From contig CAKUYE010000022.1 of the NCBI GenBank assembly GCA_934702375.1, forward strand, positions 1-33,752: a stretch of DNA of 33,752 bases, read 5' to 3'. The notes under the pieces are model-generated. The model had not been told where the DNA came from. It did not search any database and was given only the letters and a program-made list of their open reading frames with translations. Position numbers and translations under genes: made by a program. Shown in pieces: positions 1 to 7,311 of the stretch. This DNA comes from an uncultured Bacillota bacterium. GTDB taxonomy: Bacteria; Bacillota; Dehalobacteriia; UBA7702. Within the stretch, counting starts at the first letter, position 1. Each line of letters starts with the position of its first letter.

Positions 1-77
1 GAAGGTCGAATATTCCGGTTTTTCATTGTCCTCGCCCAGCCGAATCTTTCCGTAACGGCTTAAGGCCAAATATAACA
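1..77. repeat. 77-bp segment identical to 6944-7020
   Basis: Bases 1-77 match 6944-7020 without a mismatch, while the sequence just beyond (78 onward versus 7021 onward) diverges clearly. Both copies encode the conserved loop after membrane segment 2 of BCCT transporters. The identity runs off the window edge, so the true repeat is longer. This suggests recent duplication or gene conversion between two BCCT genes. Confidence 0.9.
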
Positions 78-273
78 AAAATGCAATAAAAAACGAAACG
101 ATTACAATATACAGCCAACCGAAATCTCGGGTAAAAACCGAAAGAATCCCGGAAAAGACAGCGCCGACTTGAGCCGGAGAGATCACGGTCCAGAGAATAA
201 ACAATAAGCAAATCCCTGCACCACCCCAAAATACCGGTCGATCAATCCTTTGACCGCGATTCGTTTCTTTCAT
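1..273 (-). CDS. BCCT-family betaine/carnitine/choline transporter, N-terminal part only
   Basis: This is the first 91 codons of a secondary transporter; the rest lies beyond the left edge. The ATG is preceded by an AGGAAAGGGG ribosome site. The protein begins MKETNRGQRIDRPVFWGG, followed by a first membrane segment, an FTRDFGWLY stretch, a second membrane segment and the cytoplasmic loop SRYGKIRLGEDNEKPEYSTF. The same loop is found in the complete BCCT protein at 5708-7210, and the last 77 bases before the edge are identical in DNA to that gene. BCCT proteins import betaine-type quaternary amines with Na+ or by exchange. The gene lies downstream of the MttB homologue at 529-1956, so it probably supplies a related substrate. 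A terminator-like hairpin at 340-373 separates the two, so it may have its own promoter or be attenuated. The family call is firm; the substrate is unknown. Confidence 0.88.
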   Translation of the reverse strand, partial: MKETNRGQRIDRPVFWGGAGICLLFILWTVISPAQVGAVFSGILSVFTRDFGWLYIVIVSFFIAFLLYLALSRYGKIRLGEDNEKPEYSTF

Positions 274-339
274 AAAAAATACCCCTTTCCTCTATGTAGT
301 TAAATAGATTTTCCCTTTTGTCCCTTTTTTTATTTTGGC

Positions 340-373
340 GAAAAAGCGGCAGCAAAATGCATACCGCTTTTTC
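340..373 (-). terminator. Rho-independent terminator-like hairpin between the MttB homologue and the left BCCT gene
   Basis: GAAAAAGCGG (340-349) pairs perfectly with CCGCTTTTTC (364-373) around a 14-base loop. The A-tract and T-tract form the outer part of the stem, as in bidirectional terminators. Read on the minus strand it lies about 150 bases after the MttB stop and 66 bases before the next start. It could end the BCCT-MttB message or attenuate the following gene. Confidence 0.6.
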
Positions 374-376
374 CTT

Positions 377-412
377 AAGCTGTGCCAAGAAGAGATCTAA
401 GGAACACAGCTT
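377..412. other. Inverted repeat beside the terminator
   Basis: AAGCTGTG (377-384) and CACAGCTT (405-412) are exact inverted copies with a 20-base loop. The repeat adjoins the hairpin at 340-373 in a non-coding spacer and may be part of a leader or attenuator. No function is proven. Confidence 0.45.
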
Positions 413-428
413 GCCATATTCGATTTTT

Positions 429-457
429 AACAATTTCAGGGACTTGACAATCGTCAA
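429..457 (-). promoter_or_regulatory. Weak candidate promoter with an overlapping palindrome
   Basis: On the minus strand TTGACG (452-457) is followed after 17 bases by ATTGTT (429-434), a poor -10 box. The -35 lies within the inverted repeat TTGACAATCGTCAA (444-457), which could be an operator. It would drive the partial BCCT gene. This is tentative. Confidence 0.25.
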
Positions 458-528
458 AAATCGTTACAATCCTTCTGCAAATCGTTTTAAAATGGAGAGA
501 AACGTATTTGCTTCGGAACAGTGCGATA

Positions 529-1956
529 TTACATCAATTCAGCAGTTCTCTTGTCGATGAATGCGCAGAGTTCTTTGTCCAGAGCTTCATCGATTTCCGG
601 AGCAACGTAATCTTTGAGGAGCTGCTGCCATTTTTCATTGGCAACTTCTGCCACGGTTTTGCGGCCTTTGCTATCCCAATCCTGCCAGTTGCCACGGTCG
701 GAAACATAAACGTCACGCTGTTCTTCGCGGCACATGGAGAAGGTGGAAGGCTGATAGAGGAAGTGTCCGCCGGGGCCGACCTGTTTGATGTCGTCCATGA
801 GGAATTTTTCTTCGGAGAAGTCATAGCCTTTGAGGAATTTGCGAACAAGACCGGAGATTTCATCGTCGATGATGAATTTTTCGTAGGAGAAGGAGGTGTA
901 GTACTGGAGAATACCGGCAGCATGGAGTACATAGTTGATACCGGAGGAAGCTGCGGCAAGCAAGGTCAGCATGGATTCGTAACCGGCCTGGGCATCAACG
1001 ATTTTGGCGTCGCAGAGGCCGCCGCCACCACGGGTGGGAACACCGTAGAATCTGCCCATCTGAGCGGTAGCTGCGGTGTAAAGAGCGGTTTCCGCAGAAC
1101 CGATGGAGAGGGACATTGCTCTCATATCGCAAGCGCCGGAGGTGGAGCCCATAACAACGGGAGTACCGGGGTTGATGATCTGAGCAAGGCAGGTGCCGGC
1201 AAGAATTTCAGCCATCTGCAAGGACAGGGAAGCAGCCATGGCAACCGGGCCGGTGGAACCGCTCATGACCAAAGAGGAGATCAGGCAGCACTGGCCTGCT
1301 TCGGCATAGGTCATCAAAGCGCCAAGCATTCTTTCATCGTATTTGAGGGGGGTGATGGAGTTAATCAAGGTGATCAAAGCAGGGTTTTTCTTAAGGTTTT
1401 CTTTGCCGCCGAAGATCATGGAAGCCATTTCCACGGAATCGGTAGCGCCGACAACACCGTAAGCACTGCCATTGAAGGGTTTATCGGAATATTTGATGTG
1501 GCTGTAAAGCTGTTTGATGGGGCGGAGTTCTGCGGCAACATCGTTGGGTTCGCAAACGTTACCACCGGTATGGTCGATGTTTTCGCTCATATGGGTCAGT
1601 TTTACGATGTTATCGTAGTCTTCCATGGTGGAATCACGACGGTCGCCTTTGAGGTCATAGATGAAAGGAGCGCCGTAAGCAGGAGTGAGAATCAAATCGG
1701 TAAGGTTGCATTTTACGGTCTTTTTGGGATCTCTGGCGCTGAGGGTGAATTCCGAGGGGCATTTTTTTACGAGTTCTTCCACAACTTCGGGTTTGAAGTA
1801 TACACGGTCGCCTTCTACACGGAAACCGGCTTCTTTGAAAACGTTCAAAGCGGGTTCGTATTCAAATACGCAGCCGACTTCTTCCAGGATCTGCAGGGAA
1901 TGTGCATGGACCTTCAATACTTCTTCTTGGGTTAAAACATCAAATTTACGAATCAT
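529..1956 (-). CDS. MttB-family (non-pyrrolysine) quaternary amine:corrinoid methyltransferase
   Basis: This 475-residue protein belongs to the trimethylamine methyltransferase (MttB/MtgB) superfamily, TIM-barrel enzymes that move a methyl group from a methylated amine to a Co(I) corrinoid protein. Family-like stretches are the N-terminal LTQEEVLKVHAHSLQILEEVG, the central SGSTGPVAMAASLSLQMAE with GTPVVMGSTSGACDMR, and GGGGLCDAKIVDAQAGYES. There is no in-frame TAG, unlike true trimethylamine MttB, so it falls with the non-pyrrolysine homologues, of which characterised members act on betaine-type quaternary amines (glycine betaine, proline betaine, carnitine). The start has an AAAGGAG site nine bases upstream; the stop is TAA. 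It follows the BCCT gene at 2034-3563 and should share its sigma-54 promoter. No corrinoid protein gene is adjacent. The exact substrate cannot be read from sequence. Confidence 0.9.
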   Translation of the reverse strand: MIRKFDVLTQEEVLKVHAHSLQILEEVGCVFEYEPALNVFKEAGFRVEGDRVYFKPEVVEELVKKCPSEFTLSARDPKKTVKCNLTDLILTPAYGAPFIYDLKGDRRDSTMEDYDNIVKLTHMSENIDHTGGNVCEPNDVAAELRPIKQLYSHIKYSDKPFNGSAYGVVGATDSVEMASMIFGGKENLKKNPALITLINSITPLKYDERMLGALMTYAEAGQCCLISSLVMSGSTGPVAMAASLSLQMAEILAGTCLAQIINPGTPVVMGSTSGACDMRAMSLSIGSAETALYTAATAQMGRFYGVPTRGGGGLCDAKIVDAQAGYESMLTLLAAASSGINYVLHAAGILQYYTSFSYEKFIIDDEISGLVRKFLKGYDFSEEKFLMDDIKQVGPGGHFLYQPSTFSMCREEQRDVYVSDRGNWQDWDSKGRKTVAEVANEKWQQLLKDYVAPEIDEALDKELCAFIDKRTAELM

Positions 1957-1993
1957 TTTAAATCTCCTTTTTTACTTATTACTTTTTTCAACC

Positions 1994-2020
1994 GGCAGAC
2001 GAGGATGTCCTCCGCCTGTC
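1994..2020. other. Imperfect stem-loop between BCCT and MttB homologue genes
   Basis: GGCAGACGAGGA and TCCTCCGCCTGTC form an imperfect G+C-rich stem just after the BCCT stop. No strong T-tract follows on the minus strand. It is more likely an intercistronic stabilising or attenuating structure than a full terminator. Confidence 0.35.
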
Positions 2021-2033
2021 CGAGGGTTTGATA

Positions 2034-3563
2034 TCAGTTCTTTTCTTTTTTGCCGAAAAGTTGAAATTCCGGGTCAAATTCCTGTTTCAGGGCCTTATAG
2101 ATGGCAATACACATGAAAATCATGACGAAGAGATAAGGAAAGGCCGCAACGATGGAAACCGTTTGCAGAATACTGAGAATCGCGGTACCGCCGACGATAA
2201 CGCAAATGGCGGTAACGGCACCCTGAGCGATCCCCCAACCTGCACGCAATTTTTTGCCGGGATCCATGTTACCATTGGAGGTAAGCATGGAAAGGACGAA
2301 GGTTGCGGAGTTGGCGGCGCCAAGGAAGCAGAATACGATCAACAGAAGAGCCAAGGGTGCGGTGATACGGAATAAAGGCAGCTGCTCCAAAAGGGCAAAG
2401 AGACCGGTGGTGTAATCGCTGCCGACTGCCGCCTGAATGGCGCCGTTGGTCAAAGCATCAATATTGAAGGCTGCTCCGCCGTAGATCGCCAACCAGATGA
2501 AACCGAAACCGGCGGGAAGAAGCATAACCGCAAAGAGGTATTGACGAATCGAGCGGCCTTTGGATACACGGGCAACGAACTGACCGCAGAAAGGAGCCCA
2601 TGCGATCCACCATGCCCAGTAGAATACGGTCCAACTCTGTACAAAATCGGCGTTTTCCATCCACAAGCTCTTTTGAATCAAATTTCCAAGGTAGCCGCCG
2701 AGGGTGGTTGTGAAAATATCACAGATAAACACGGCACCGCCGAAGAGGAAGATAAAGATCATGAATCCGATGGAGATCCAAATCTTGATATCCGCAACGA
2801 GCTGCATACCTTTTTGAAGACCGGAAACGGTGGCAACGGTGAAGAGAACCGTGATAACGGCAATGACGAGGACCGTAAGAAAAGCAGTATTTTCAATGCC
2901 GTATACATAGCCGAGCCCGCCGACGATTTGGGCGGCACCAAGACCGAGCGAAGTGGCTACGCCAAAGATAGTGGCGATTACGGCAAGGATATCGACGGCT
3001 TTTCCCAGGGGACCGTGAACGCGCTCACCGATAAGAGGCTCCAGTGCGGAGCTTACAAGGAAAGGCTTGTCCTTACGGAAGGCGAAGTAACCAAGACCCA
3101 AGCCGCCAACGGCGTAAATCACCCAGGGGTGAAGCCCCCAGTGGAAAAACATTGTTTCCATGGATTCATACATTGCCGCCGCAGTGCAAGGCTCTGCCCC
3201 GGGAGGCGACATGAAATCCATGATCGGCTCGGCAACGGACCAGAACACCAAGCCGATACCCATCCCACCGCCGAAGAGCATGGTGAACCATTTGAAGTTG
3301 GAGTATTCCGGCACATCGTCATCCTTACCGAGCTTAATCTTCCCGAATTTGCTGATACCGATCGCAACGGCAAAAAGCAAAAGCAGGAATACCGTGAGCA
3401 GATAGAGCCAGCCGAACTTTTGGGTCAGAAAGGCAAAGAGCCAATCGGCACCGGCTTTTAGCGTGTCGGGAACCAAAGCACCGAAGATGACGAAGGCAGC
3501 AACAATAATGATGGAAACGATCATAACCGATTTGCTGCTTTTGGCATTTTCATTCAATTCCAT
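2034..3563 (-). CDS. BCCT-family betaine-type transporter (first gene of sigma-54 operon)
   Basis: This 509-residue, about 12-helix carrier imports quaternary ammonium compounds. It carries the glycine motif GMGIG in membrane helix 3 (about residues 100-104), which in BetP-type Na+/betaine symporters contributes to substrate and Na+ sites. The aromatic box WGLHPWVIY is in helix 4 (142-150) and FYWAWWIAW in helix 8 (314-322), so all the tryptophans of the betaine box are present. The C-terminus is short, without the long osmosensing tail of BetP, fitting nutrient uptake rather than osmoregulation. The start has an AGGAGG site. A -24/-12 promoter lies 51 bases upstream and an activator gene lies beyond that. 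The gene reads into the MttB homologue 77 bases later, giving an import-and-demethylate pair. Confidence 0.93.
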   Translation of the reverse strand: MELNENAKSSKSVMIVSIIIVAAFVIFGALVPDTLKAGADWLFAFLTQKFGWLYLLTVFLLLLFAVAIGISKFGKIKLGKDDDVPEYSNFKWFTMLFGGGMGIGLVFWSVAEPIMDFMSPPGAEPCTAAAMYESMETMFFHWGLHPWVIYAVGGLGLGYFAFRKDKPFLVSSALEPLIGERVHGPLGKAVDILAVIATIFGVATSLGLGAAQIVGGLGYVYGIENTAFLTVLVIAVITVLFTVATVSGLQKGMQLVADIKIWISIGFMIFIFLFGGAVFICDIFTTTLGGYLGNLIQKSLWMENADFVQSWTVFYWAWWIAWAPFCGQFVARVSKGRSIRQYLFAVMLLPAGFGFIWLAIYGGAAFNIDALTNGAIQAAVGSDYTTGLFALLEQLPLFRITAPLALLLIVFCFLGAANSATFVLSMLTSNGNMDPGKKLRAGWGIAQGAVTAICVIVGGTAILSILQTVSIVAAFPYLFVMIFMCIAIYKALKQEFDPEFQLFGKKEKN

Positions 3564-3613
3564 AAAAGTGACCTCCTAATTGTTTTGTTCTTGTTTCTTA
3601 TGCCCTTATATAT

Positions 3614-3629
3614 TGCAAGTGCCGTGCCA
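3614..3629 (-). promoter_or_regulatory. Sigma-54 (-24/-12) promoter of the BCCT-MttB operon
   Basis: On the minus strand the sequence is TGGCACGGCACTTGCA, an exact match to the sigma-54 pattern TGGCACG-N4-TTGCA. It lies about 50 bases upstream of the BCCT start and downstream of the activator gene at 3805-5280. Confidence 0.92.
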
Positions 3630-3743
3630 AAATCAAATAATCTCTCAGAAAATTTCCAAAAACTCGAAAATCACCTGCTAAAAGCAGCAAAGAAAATAAA
3701 ATCGAGAAATTAGGGAAATTGGAAGCTCCTGTCAGAAAAACAA

Positions 3744-3788
3744 AAAATTCACCAAATTGATGCAAAAAGCAAAAATTAGGTGAATTTT
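3744..3788 (-). terminator. Probable terminator of the sigma-54 activator gene
   Basis: AAAATTCACC (3744-3753) is complementary to GGTGAATTTT (3779-3788), with further pairing inward. On the minus strand the stem runs into TTTTTTG. It lies 17 bases after the activator stop codon. Because it sits in the spacer above the sigma-54 promoter, part of it could also be an activator site. Confidence 0.6.
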
Positions 3789-3804
3789 CACATACTCTGT
3801 ATTT

Positions 3805-5280
3805 TCAGTTGATCTTATATTTCTTCATCCGGTAAACCAATGTCTGCCGGGAAAGACCAAGATCCCTCGCCGCCTTGCTGACATTGCCGCCGCTGCGGCG
3901 CAAAGCCTCAATGATGCGCTCCTGCTCTTCCTTTTGGATATCGCCGAGAACGCTCTTTTCCGGCAGGTCGATCTCTCTGCGGCGGCGCTTCTTTTTCGGA
4001 GCGGAAACATCCTCGATATTCTGAAATTCCTGATAAAAGGAACCTTTGCTGCCCTCTTCGGCATCCTTCCACAAATAAAAGGGCAGATGCTGCTTTTTAA
4101 TGGTGGTTTCCTTTTCCCCCACCAGATTCATGGCGCACTCAATGCAGTAACGAAGCTGACGGACATTGCCGGGCCAGGTATAGTTCAGGAAAAAGGTGGT
4201 AATTTCATCCTCCATGCTGAGAACGTTTTTATGATATTTATCATTGTATTTGGCAATGAAATGATGAGCCAGAAGAAAGATATCGCTTTTTCGCTCCACC
4301 AGCGGGGGAATCAGGATATTGACCACCGCCAAACGGTAAAAGAGATCCTGACGCATTTCCTTTTTGGCGAAAACATCCTGAGGATAGGAATTGCAGCTGC
4401 TGATGATGCGGACATCAATGGGGATCTGTTCCTTGCCGCCAAGGGGCTGGACCTCCCGTTCTTCCAGCACGCGCAGGAGCTTGGCCTGGGAGGTTAAGGG
4501 CATGGAATTGACCTCATCGAGGAACAAGGTGCCGCCGTGGGCTTCTTCAAAGAGACCTTTGCGGTCGATGGCGCCGGTATAGGCCCCTTTTACCGTACCG
4601 AAAAGAACGCTTTCGATGAGGGATTCGGGGATCGCCGCACAGTTAATGGCCATAAAAGGTTTATCCCGCCGAGGACTGGCCGAATGGATGCTCTGGGCAA
4701 AAAGCTCCTTCCCGCTGCCGGTAAGACCGGTGAGCATCACCGAGGAATCCCCCTGAGCAGCATTGAGTGCCAGCTGCTTACAGCGTTTCATGGATTCGTG
4801 GTCACCGATGATCTGGTCGAAGGTGTAGTACTTGGTCTGATCTCCCGGATTTGCTTCGGAACCGGACTCCATATGAAAAAGGTGTTTTTGGAGCTGAATA
4901 TTGCGGTCGATGGTTCGCTTTAAGTGGGTCACATCATTCTGAATGGAAAAGGACCCCCAGAAGCCATCCTCCAGCTGCACAGGAAAGGTGTTGCAGATCT
5001 GATAGACCTCCTGACCGTTGATATAATAACGGAAAAAGTGCTCCTTCAGCGGTTCGTGGCTGCAGACAACCCGAAGCAATGGGCTTTCGGTGGCATCCAG
5101 TCCGTAGGTTTCCATGACGGTCTTGCCCCGGACATCTTCAAAAACAAAACCGTCCAGCCGCTCCGCCGCTTTATTCATAAAAAGAATCACACCGCGGTTA
5201 TCGACAAAATAAACGGCGTCGGCAAGGTTGTTGAAGATATTCTTCATCGTGGAATTTTTTTCAAAAAAATCGCGTTCCAT
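3805..5280 (-). CDS. Sigma-54-dependent transcriptional activator (PAS - AAA+ - Fis-type HTH)
   Basis: This enhancer-binding protein opens sigma-54 promoters. The N-terminal part (about 12-120) is a PAS-type sensor, a short coiled linker follows, then the AAA+ core with Walker A GLTGSGKE (185-192), the sigma-54 loop as GAYTGA (232-237) and Walker B GTLFLDEV (250-257). The C-terminal helix-turn-helix (about 465-490) contains SRQTLVYRMKKYKIN. There is no receiver domain, so it should respond directly to a ligand or substrate. I chose the ATG at 5280, which has a GGGAG site, over an in-frame GTG at 5325 that has none. It lies upstream of the sigma-54-promoted BCCT-MttB pair on the same strand and is its probable activator. 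The closest relative in this window is the protein at 18517-19998. Confidence 0.93.
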   Translation of the reverse strand: MERDFFEKNSTMKNIFNNLADAVYFVDNRGVILFMNKAAERLDGFVFEDVRGKTVMETYGLDATESPLLRVVCSHEPLKEHFFRYYINGQEVYQICNTFPVQLEDGFWGSFSIQNDVTHLKRTIDRNIQLQKHLFHMESGSEANPGDQTKYYTFDQIIGDHESMKRCKQLALNAAQGDSSVMLTGLTGSGKELFAQSIHSASPRRDKPFMAINCAAIPESLIESVLFGTVKGAYTGAIDRKGLFEEAHGGTLFLDEVNSMPLTSQAKLLRVLEEREVQPLGGKEQIPIDVRIISSCNSYPQDVFAKKEMRQDLFYRLAVVNILIPPLVERKSDIFLLAHHFIAKYNDKYHKNVLSMEDEITTFFLNYTWPGNVRQLRYCIECAMNLVGEKETTIKKQHLPFYLWKDAEEGSKGSFYQEFQNIEDVSAPKKKRRRREIDLPEKSVLGDIQKEEQERIIEALRRSGGNVSKAARDLGLSRQTLVYRMKKYKIN

Positions 5281-5339
5281 AGCTGCTCCCGTTAAATCAA
5301 AATTTACATAGTCGCCGCAAAGCACTACCTATTTATTTT

Positions 5340-5368
5340 ATTATACCAAGGCAAAATCCAATACGCAA
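5340..5368 (-). promoter_or_regulatory. Vegetative promoter of the activator gene
   Basis: On the minus strand TTGCGT (5363-5368), a 17-base spacer and a perfect TATAAT (5340-5345) precede the activator start by about 60 bases. Confidence 0.7.
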
Positions 5369-5394
5369 GCAAAAGAAACGGCTCCGGAAAAAGT

Positions 5395-5426
5395 AAAAAG
5401 GACATTGCCGATACTCGACAATGTCC
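5395..5426 (-). terminator. Terminator of the BCCT-MttB-BCCT-yajC operon
   Basis: GGACATTG and CAATGTCC (5400-5407 and 5419-5426) form a perfect 8-bp stem. On the minus strand it is followed by TTTTT. It lies 22 bases after the yajC stop and closes the operon that begins at 10427. Confidence 0.8.
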
Positions 5427-5447
5427 CAAAGAGGGTTAAGGGTATTC

Positions 5448-5696
5448 CTAGTTCATAACCTTTGCAATAGCAGCCTTATCAAATTCCAAAAGGGAATTCT
5501 CCTTTCCGGAGAGAATCACGGTCTTTTCCGAAATTTGCCGAACCTCCCCGTAAAAACCGCCGGCAGTCATAACCCGGCTGCCAAGCTTTAGAGACTCCGC
5601 CATTTGCTTTTGAGCCTTTTTTCGTTTTCTTTGAGGATGGATCAACAGTAAATAAACGATAGCAACAAGACAGATGAGATAGAGAATCAGAATCAT
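5448..5696 (-). CDS. yajC: YajC-family protein (preprotein translocase accessory subunit)
   Basis: This 82-residue protein has one N-terminal membrane helix (about 2-19), the signature HPQRKRKKAQKQM and a small C-terminal domain with LKLGSRVMTAGGFYGEV, all typical of YajC, which associates with SecDF-YidC at the translocon. It starts 11 bases after the stop of the upstream BCCT gene; its AAAGGAG ribosome site overlaps that stop region, so the two are co-transcribed and perhaps translationally coupled. The usual neighbours tgt, secD and secF are absent, which makes the site in a transporter operon odd. The stop codon is TAG, with a TAA four codons later (TAG GAA TAC CCT TAA), so UAG read-through would add only four residues. 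It could be the sole yajC or an extra copy tied to the carriers. Confidence 0.85.
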   Translation of the reverse strand: MILILYLICLVAIVYLLLIHPQRKRKKAQKQMAESLKLGSRVMTAGGFYGEVRQISEKTVILSGKENSLLEFDKAAIAKVMN

Positions 5697-5707
5697 TTTT
5701 TCTCCTT

Positions 5708-7210
5708 TCAGGGGTTGGGAAATTCACTGCGGATCGATTTCAGCAACGCTGCGGCGATGAGCAAACATACAAAGAGCAACGGGAAGCCAATCGAAATGGA
5801 AACCGATTGCACTGCGGAAAGTCCGCCGACATAGAGCAAAATTGCCGCAATCACCCCTTCGCAAATGCCCCAGAGGATCTTTATCGATCCCGGAGGGTTT
5901 TGGATCCCATGAGTCGTTATAGAAGCACAAACAAAGGTAGAAGAATCCGCCGAAGTGATAAAGAACACCATCACAAGGAACATGGCAAGAACAGACGTCA
6001 CCATGGATAGCGGTAAATGATCCAGCATGGCAAAAAGTGCATAGGATACATTTTCGTTTAATGCTGCCGCGATATCCGTAATGCCCTGCATATCCATATG
6101 AATAGCGTTACCGCCCATAACCGTCATAAAGACAAAGCACAGCAGCATCGGAAAGAGCATGGTACCAATCACGAATTCCCGAATAGTGCGGCCTCTGGAA
6201 ATGCGGGCAATAAAACCGCCAACAAAGGGGCCCCAGGAAAGCCACCAGGCCCAATAAAAAACAGTCCAGGCATGAAGCCAACCATTGCTTTCCCGGAAAG
6301 GATCCGTCCAAAAGCTGGTGGAGATCAGAGAGGAAACATATTGTCCAAAAGAATCCACAAAGAAATCGACAACAAACAATGTTGATCCGGCAAAGAGCAC
6401 AAAAAGAATCAAGATGGCCATTAAAAACATATTGAAATCGCTGAGAGCTTTAATACCCTTATCAATGCCGCTAACGGCAGAAGAGATAAAAAGCACCGTG
6501 GTAACGGCGATGATCCCAAACATGACGGCATTGTTATAAGGAATGCCAAAAATATAGTGAAGACCACTGTTGACCTGCATAGCGCCGAGTCCCAGGGAAG
6601 TAGCAACGCCAAATACCGTAGCAATGACCGCCAAAATATCCACAACTTTGCCCAGAATTCCTTTTGCGTTTTTTTCACCAACAATCGGTTCAATACAGGT
6701 ACTGAGCAGTGCGGGCTTCCCCTTGCGGAAGCCATAATAGGCCATAGGCAAGCCAAAGATGCCGTAAATCGCCCAGGGATGAATCCCCCAGTGGGTAAAG
6801 GCTGCTTTCATGGCTGCGGTAGCCGCTTCGGTCGTGCCGCCCTCTACCAATGCAGGATTTAAATAGTGACTCAGCGGCTCTGCCGCCCCCCAAAACACCA
6901 AGCCAATGCCCATGCCGGCGGCAAAAAGCATAAAAAACCAGCTGAAGGTCGAATATTCCGGTTTTTCATTGTCCTCGCCCAGCCGAATCTTTCCGTAACG
7001 GCTTAAGGCCAAATATAACAGGAAGGCAATGAAAAACGAAACGACCACTAAATAGAGCCAGCCAAAATCACTGGTGAAGGTCGATAAAATCGAGGAAAAC
7101 ACACTGCCAACGCCCTGAGGCGAAAGGATCGTCCAAATAATAAAGAGAGCACAAATAATGGCTCCGCCAAAAAAAACAGGCTTATCAATGACCGCAAATT
7201 TATTCTTCAT
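5708..7210 (-). CDS. BCCT-family betaine-type transporter
   Basis: This is a 500-residue secondary transporter. It has GMGIG in helix 3 (99-103), the aromatic box WGIHPWAIY in helix 4 (141-149) and FYWAWWLSW in helix 8, the complete betaine-type set. The ATG at 7210 (MKNKFAVIDKPVF) is preferred: it aligns with the start of the partial BCCT at 1-273 and has an AGGGTG site. The longer in-frame start at 7300 would add about 30 charged residues and run through a stem-loop. It follows the MttB homologue at 7312-8733 and precedes yajC. Two BCCT genes flank the methyltransferase in this operon, suggesting two related substrates, or a substrate/product antiport in addition to uptake. The 77 bases at 6944-7020 are shared exactly with the left-edge BCCT gene. 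Confidence 0.93.
   Translation of the reverse strand: MKNKFAVIDKPVFFGGAIICALFIIWTILSPQGVGSVFSSILSTFTSDFGWLYLVVVSFFIAFLLYLALSRYGKIRLGEDNEKPEYSTFSWFFMLFAAGMGIGLVFWGAAEPLSHYLNPALVEGGTTEAATAAMKAAFTHWGIHPWAIYGIFGLPMAYYGFRKGKPALLSTCIEPIVGEKNAKGILGKVVDILAVIATVFGVATSLGLGAMQVNSGLHYIFGIPYNNAVMFGIIAVTTVLFISSAVSGIDKGIKALSDFNMFLMAILILFVLFAGSTLFVVDFFVDSFGQYVSSLISTSFWTDPFRESNGWLHAWTVFYWAWWLSWGPFVGGFIARISRGRTIREFVIGTMLFPMLLCFVFMTVMGGNAIHMDMQGITDIAAALNENVSYALFAMLDHLPLSMVTSVLAMFLVMVFFITSADSSTFVCASITTHGIQNPPGSIKILWGICEGVIAAILLYVGGLSAVQSVSISIGFPLLFVCLLIAAALLKSIRSEFPNP
6944..7020. repeat. 77-bp segment identical to 1-77
   Basis: This is the partner of the copy at the left edge, with no mismatch across 77 bases in the N-terminal coding part of the BCCT gene. 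The flanking sequences of the two genes differ. Confidence 0.9.
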
Positions 7211-7270
7211 GAATTTCACCCTTATTCTATTTCTATAATTCCGTTCGCAACCGGCTTCTTGATAATAATG

Positions 7271-7298
7271 GCGGCACCTTCCCGAGGAAAGGTGCCGC
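7271..7298. other. Perfect intercistronic stem-loop
   Basis: GCGGCACCTT (7271-7280) and AAGGTGCCGC (7289-7298) form a perfect 10-bp stem with an 8-base loop, between the MttB-homologue stop and the next BCCT start. There is no T-tract on the minus-strand side, so it looks like an mRNA-stabilising or partial attenuation structure within the operon. Confidence 0.65.
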
Positions 7299-7311
7299 AA
7301 AAGAAACCGTC

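Noticed and set aside
508..1935. Long plus-strand open frame opposite the MttB homologue
   Set aside because: It is the antisense shadow of a well-conserved methyltransferase; it has no ribosome site and no recognisable motif. The same applies to other long opposite-strand frames over mfd, the ATPase and the BCCT genes.
3640..3743. Clear activator-binding palindromes above the sigma-54 promoter at 3614
   Set aside because: CTGCTAAAAGCAG and a CAGCAAAG-(A/T)AAA stretch partly shared with the spacer at 17620-17650 were seen, but neither is strong enough to call as a site.
7211..7300. Upstream extension of the BCCT gene to 7300
   Set aside because: The extra 30 residues are charged, include a stem-loop and are absent from the related BCCT at the left edge; a ribosome site precedes the ATG at 7210.
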